Source: UBA11579 sp039714215
GTDB taxonomy: Bacteria; Chloroflexota; Anaerolineae; Anaerolineales; UBA11579
Length of the DNA: 64,000 bases
Reading direction: 5' to 3'
Assembly: GCA_039714215.1 (NCBI GenBank)
Contig: JBDLJU010000001.1
Location: 8,076-72,075 of the forward strand
The stretch's first letter is position 1; each line of letters opens with the position of its first letter. The notes under the pieces were generated by a model. That model searched no databases. It was not told the origin of the DNA and was given only the letters and a program-made list of their open reading frames with translations. This document shows positions 61,818-64,000 of the stretch, one piece after another. A program made the position numbers and the translations under genes.

Positions 61818-62603
61818 ATGAACGCCTATACGATAGCTGGGATCAATACCCTTTCAAATAAAGAAAAGCGCGAAATATTCTTACCTTTAATTCCCAGGGG
61901 GCTGTTTGAGCGTTTCTCCCTTCCGGCAGATTTGTTCGATGGAGACGGAAATTCTTTGATCACCTTCGATAAAGGTCCGGAAGGACAAGATTTGGAATTA
62001 AAAATATTCCATCAATATGGTTTCAGAGACCCGATCCTCTACAGCCATCTCACCGACACGCTTCTCAGCCAGGTGCATGTTTTGCTCTATATCATGAACG
62101 ACCCAACTTCTCCCCGATTTGATGTGGATTTTCTCCCGGATGGCACTCCGACCAATTTTGGCACCAGCATCCGCAATGTCCCCGCCGAGGAGGCTGCCAT
62201 GGCCGCCGGACTGCTCCCTGGCCAGATTCGAAGGGGCTTCAACCTGCTCTCTGAAGCAGTGGTTGCCTTTGAAGATTTTGTTGAAGGCTTGAAGCACACC
62301 ATGTATTTCCTGGAACCCCTCTACTACCACAATGCAATCATTTTTGAACGCTACGGCTATAAGTATCAGGAAGGGAAGCGAAGGATGGAGGAAATCCACC
62401 GCCGCTTTTCTGAAGACACAATCCTGATTGACAAACTGGACGGCACCACCTTTAGAAAACCCGAGGCGCAGCAGAGCATCTTCTACCGCTCGTGGGCGAT
62501 TCACGATGGCATCCTGGAAGAGCCCTACACCGATGTGACCATGTACAAGGTGCTCGGAATTAAGGACAAGCTCAATACCGCCCCCGATATTCCCTGGATT
62601 TAA
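61818..62603 (+). CDS. Conserved-looking protein of unknown function
   Basis: A 261-residue soluble protein. It lacks a signal peptide, TM segment or any motif I can name. The sequence is rich in aromatic and acidic residues, with stretches such as FHQYGFRDPILYSHLTDT, HVLLYIMNDPTSPRFDVDF, LEPLYYHNAIIFERYGYKYQ and YRSWAIHDGILEEPYTDV. The segment IIFERYGYKYQEGKRRMEEI slightly recalls the C-terminus of GNAT acetyltransferases, but the rest does not. It starts 3 nt after smpB and ends 8 nt before the kinase-like gene, so it is cotranscribed. Confidence 0.7.
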   Translation: MNAYTIAGINTLSNKEKREIFLPLIPRGLFERFSLPADLFDGDGNSLITFDKGPEGQDLELKIFHQYGFRDPILYSHLTDTLLSQVHVLLYIMNDPTSPRFDVDFLPDGTPTNFGTSIRNVPAEEAAMAAGLLPGQIRRGFNLLSEAVVAFEDFVEGLKHTMYFLEPLYYHNAIIFERYGYKYQEGKRRMEEIHRRFSEDTILIDKLDGTTFRKPEAQQSIFYRSWAIHDGILEEPYTDVTMYKVLGIKDKLNTAPDIPWI

Positions 62604-62611
62604 GGACGCTA

Positions 62612-63319
62612 ATGTTAAACAACAATTTACTCGCTTTCATTATTACCTTTGCAGCCTCGATCCTCTGGCTGCGAATCAATGATTTCGCCGCCCACCGCGG
62701 CTGGATCTCCAGCTGGCTTAGCCGGAAATTCATCCACATCGGTACCGGCCCCTTATTCGTGATCTGCTGGGTGCTGTTTGATTCATCCTTCTCCTCCAGG
62801 CTGCTGGCAGCGATCATTCCCTTGCTAATTACCGTTCAATTCTTATTGGTTGGTCTTGGTGTAATCAAAGATGAAGCCTCGGTAAAAGCGCTTTCCCGCA
62901 GCGGCGATCGCCGAGAAATTTTACGAGGACCCTTGTTTTATGGGATTATCTTTGTGCTGATCACCCTGATCTTCTGGACAACTTCTCCGATTGGGATTGT
63001 TGCCCTGATGCTGATGTGCGGCGGGGATGGTCTCGCTGAAATTCTCGGCAGACTATTTGGGAAACGATCGATCCCATGGTCAGAGAAGAAAACTTACCTC
63101 GGTTCCCTAGGCATGCTGGTTGGCGGCTGGACGGTTTCAGTCGCAGTTCTAGCTGTTTTTGTCTCGCTCAATGTCTTCGCAGGACCATTATCCACTTACC
63201 TGTTGCCAATCACCTTGATTGCCTTCGTCGGGATGCTGGTTGAAACCCTGCCGATGAAGGACATTGATAATTTCACGATCACTATTGCTGCAATAATACT
63301 AGGATTTATAGTATTTTGA
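62612..63319 (+). CDS. Phytol/polyprenol kinase-like (CdsA-related) membrane protein
   Basis: A 235-residue integral membrane protein with about six or seven TM helices. Motifs of the dolichol/phytol kinase and CTP transferase superfamily are visible: LSRKFIHIGTGPLFV near residue 38, then LMCGGDGLAEILGRLFGKRSIPWSEKKTYLGSLGML, and ETLPMKDIDNFTITI at the C-terminus. These correspond to the nucleotide-binding and DNxT-like parts of the family. The enzyme would phosphorylate an isoprenoid alcohol with CTP or ATP. The substrate is not defined. It is the last gene of the smpB run. Confidence 0.85.
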   Translation: MLNNNLLAFIITFAASILWLRINDFAAHRGWISSWLSRKFIHIGTGPLFVICWVLFDSSFSSRLLAAIIPLLITVQFLLVGLGVIKDEASVKALSRSGDRREILRGPLFYGIIFVLITLIFWTTSPIGIVALMLMCGGDGLAEILGRLFGKRSIPWSEKKTYLGSLGMLVGGWTVSVAVLAVFVSLNVFAGPLSTYLLPITLIAFVGMLVETLPMKDIDNFTITIAAIILGFIVF

Positions 63320-63341
63320 TATAATTTGTCTGTATTTTCAT

Positions 63342-63370
63342 TTGACTCAGTCAGTTTTCCTTGATAAGAT
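63342..63370 (+). promoter_or_regulatory. Promoter of the IscA-like gene
   Basis: TTGACT (63342-63347), 17-nt spacer and TAAGAT (63365-63370). A leader of about 30 nt includes GAGAGG just before the ATG at 63410. Confidence 0.6.
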
Positions 63371-63409
63371 ATAAATTATTGTTTTTTACTTAATAATTGA
63401 GAGGTGCTC

Positions 63410-63763
63410 ATGTCCATCGACACGAATAATTCCACAATCACAATAACTGAAAAAGCAGCAATTGCTGTCCAAGAAATGTTCGCCGAGAAAAATCTTGAAG
63501 GCTATTCCCTTCGGGTATTTGCTAACAGCGGCGGATGCAACTGCTCTGGCCCCCAATACGGGATGGCATTTGAGAACAATCAGAATCCAAACGATGCCGT
63601 CTTCTCGCAGTTTGGGATCGACCTGGTCGTAGACGATATCTCCGCTGACATCCTCAGCGGCGCAGTGATCGACTACATCAATGACGAGACCGGCGCTGGG
63701 TTTAAGATCGATAATCCCAGTGATGCCCCCTCCTCCTGCGGATGCGGCGGTTCTTGCGGATAA
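63410..63763 (+). CDS. IscA/ErpA/HesB-family Fe-S assembly protein
   Basis: A-type carrier of 117 residues. The start at 63410 (MSIDTNNS) follows GAGAGG; a GTG two codons earlier is less likely. The beta-rich core contains ITITEKAAIAVQEMF and YSLRVFANSGGCNCSGPQYGM, with the family's first Cys displaced into a GGCNC motif. The C-terminal metal segment SSCGCGGSCG carries four cysteines instead of the usual CGCG pair. It would transfer Fe-S clusters to apo-proteins. No suf/isc genes are adjacent. Confidence 0.9.
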   Translation: MSIDTNNSTITITEKAAIAVQEMFAEKNLEGYSLRVFANSGGCNCSGPQYGMAFENNQNPNDAVFSQFGIDLVVDDISADILSGAVIDYINDETGAGFKIDNPSDAPSSCGCGGSCG

Positions 63764-63796
63764 TCCGTTCAGGGATTACCAGCACTTAAAAATTTA

Positions 63797-63828
63797 AAAT
63801 GCCCGTTTACCCGGGCATTTTTCGTTTA
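63797..63828 (+). terminator. Bidirectional terminator after the IscA-like gene
   Basis: Nine-base-pair stem AAATGCCCG (63797-63805) / CGGGCATTT (63812-63820), 6-nt loop, then TTCGTTT. It lies between convergent genes. Confidence 0.88.
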
Positions 63829-63839
63829 AACGACCAATT

Positions 63840-64000
63840 TTATCGCCCGCGGATCAGTGAGAACAACGCCCCGAGAATTCCTACCGCTCCCAAAACCACA
63901 ATGATCAATCCTATCGGGAAACCACCACCAATCGCGGTGGATTCAGCAGGCTCAAAAGTCGATACCACCAGAGGAATTGGAGGCGTGTAGGTTGGCAGTC
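63840..64000 (-). CDS. C-terminal end of a secreted/anchored protein (partial)
   Basis: A minus-strand frame enters from the right edge and stops at TAA (63840-63842), giving 52 residues. It has a Pro/Thr-rich linker (PTYTPPIPLVVSTFEPAEST), a glycine patch, one hydrophobic segment (GLIIVVLGAVGILGALFSL) and the basic end IRGR. This is the usual C-terminus of an exported protein held by a single TM with a short cytoplasmic tail. What the main domain is lies outside the window. Confidence 0.65.
   Translation of the reverse strand, partial: LPTYTPPIPLVVSTFEPAESTAIGGGFPIGLIIVVLGAVGILGALFSLIRGR

Overview
This window looks like chromosomal DNA of an anaerobic bacterium of the Chloroflexota, most likely class Anaerolineae. 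That placement is inferred from gene content and moderate GC. The relevant content is an ADP-forming acetyl-CoA synthetase, an actinobacterial/archaeal-type inositol-phosphate synthase, large TPR and von Willebrand proteins with single membrane anchors, an Fe-S type PurF and a class II PurE. No rRNA or marker gene in the window fixes the taxon. Three tRNA genes are present, and none encodes its CCA end.

Layout. 1-0.3 kb: 3' end of a DUF47/PhoU-like gene. 0.35-12.5 kb (minus strand): a compact de novo purine operon in the order purL-purQ-purC-purE-purF-purDM-purN-purH, followed by ychF. PurD and PurM are fused, PurL carries two PurS-like domains, and PurE is of the animal-like class II, which fits the absence of purK. 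12.5-17.5 kb (plus strand): accessory island with a secreted lamin-tail/ComEC-like metallo-hydrolase, a hypothetical gene and a solitary tyrosine recombinase. 17.5-23.7 kb (minus): four tightly packed genes for an ADP-forming acyl-CoA synthetase, a Cache-HAMP-GAF-PAS histidine kinase, its response regulator and a CBS-ACT protein. 23.8-30.5 kb (minus): tRNA-Met, a DivIC-like gene, tRNA-Leu, a membrane protein with a decayed metallopeptidase-like region, a small acidic Cys protein, moeA and rel. 30.6-35.1 kb: tRNA-Asp, glgC, inositol-phosphate synthase, an aldo/keto reductase and a histidine phosphatase. 35.1-41.9 kb (minus): rlmI-like methyltransferase, ligA, esterase, small membrane protein, patatin and proS. 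proS has a structured leader ending in an intrinsic terminator.

42.1-50.4 kb (plus) is the most unusual part. A near-consensus sigma-54 type -24/-12 element precedes a three-gene operon encoding a small two-TM protein, a 1761-residue TPR protein and an 853-residue protein with a gingipain/caspase-fold (C25-like) His-Cys protease domain and a His/Cys-rich tail. The layout recalls known TPR plus caspase-like pairs, but no matching described system is recognised here.

50.4-61.3 kb: a YfcE-like phosphoesterase, an S41 protease, and a six-gene minus-strand MoxR/VWA operon that begins with a peptidase-MA-like protein lacking its zinc ligands. 61.3-64 kb (plus): smpB, an unknown conserved gene, a polyprenol/phytol kinase-like gene and an IscA-like gene, then the end of a minus-strand secreted protein.

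Across the window several operon-leading genes (purL, divIC, smpB, probably ligA and the MoxR operon) have a -10 box only 6-9 nt before the start codon and no Shine-Dalgarno. This implies leaderless mRNAs alongside normal SD-led genes.
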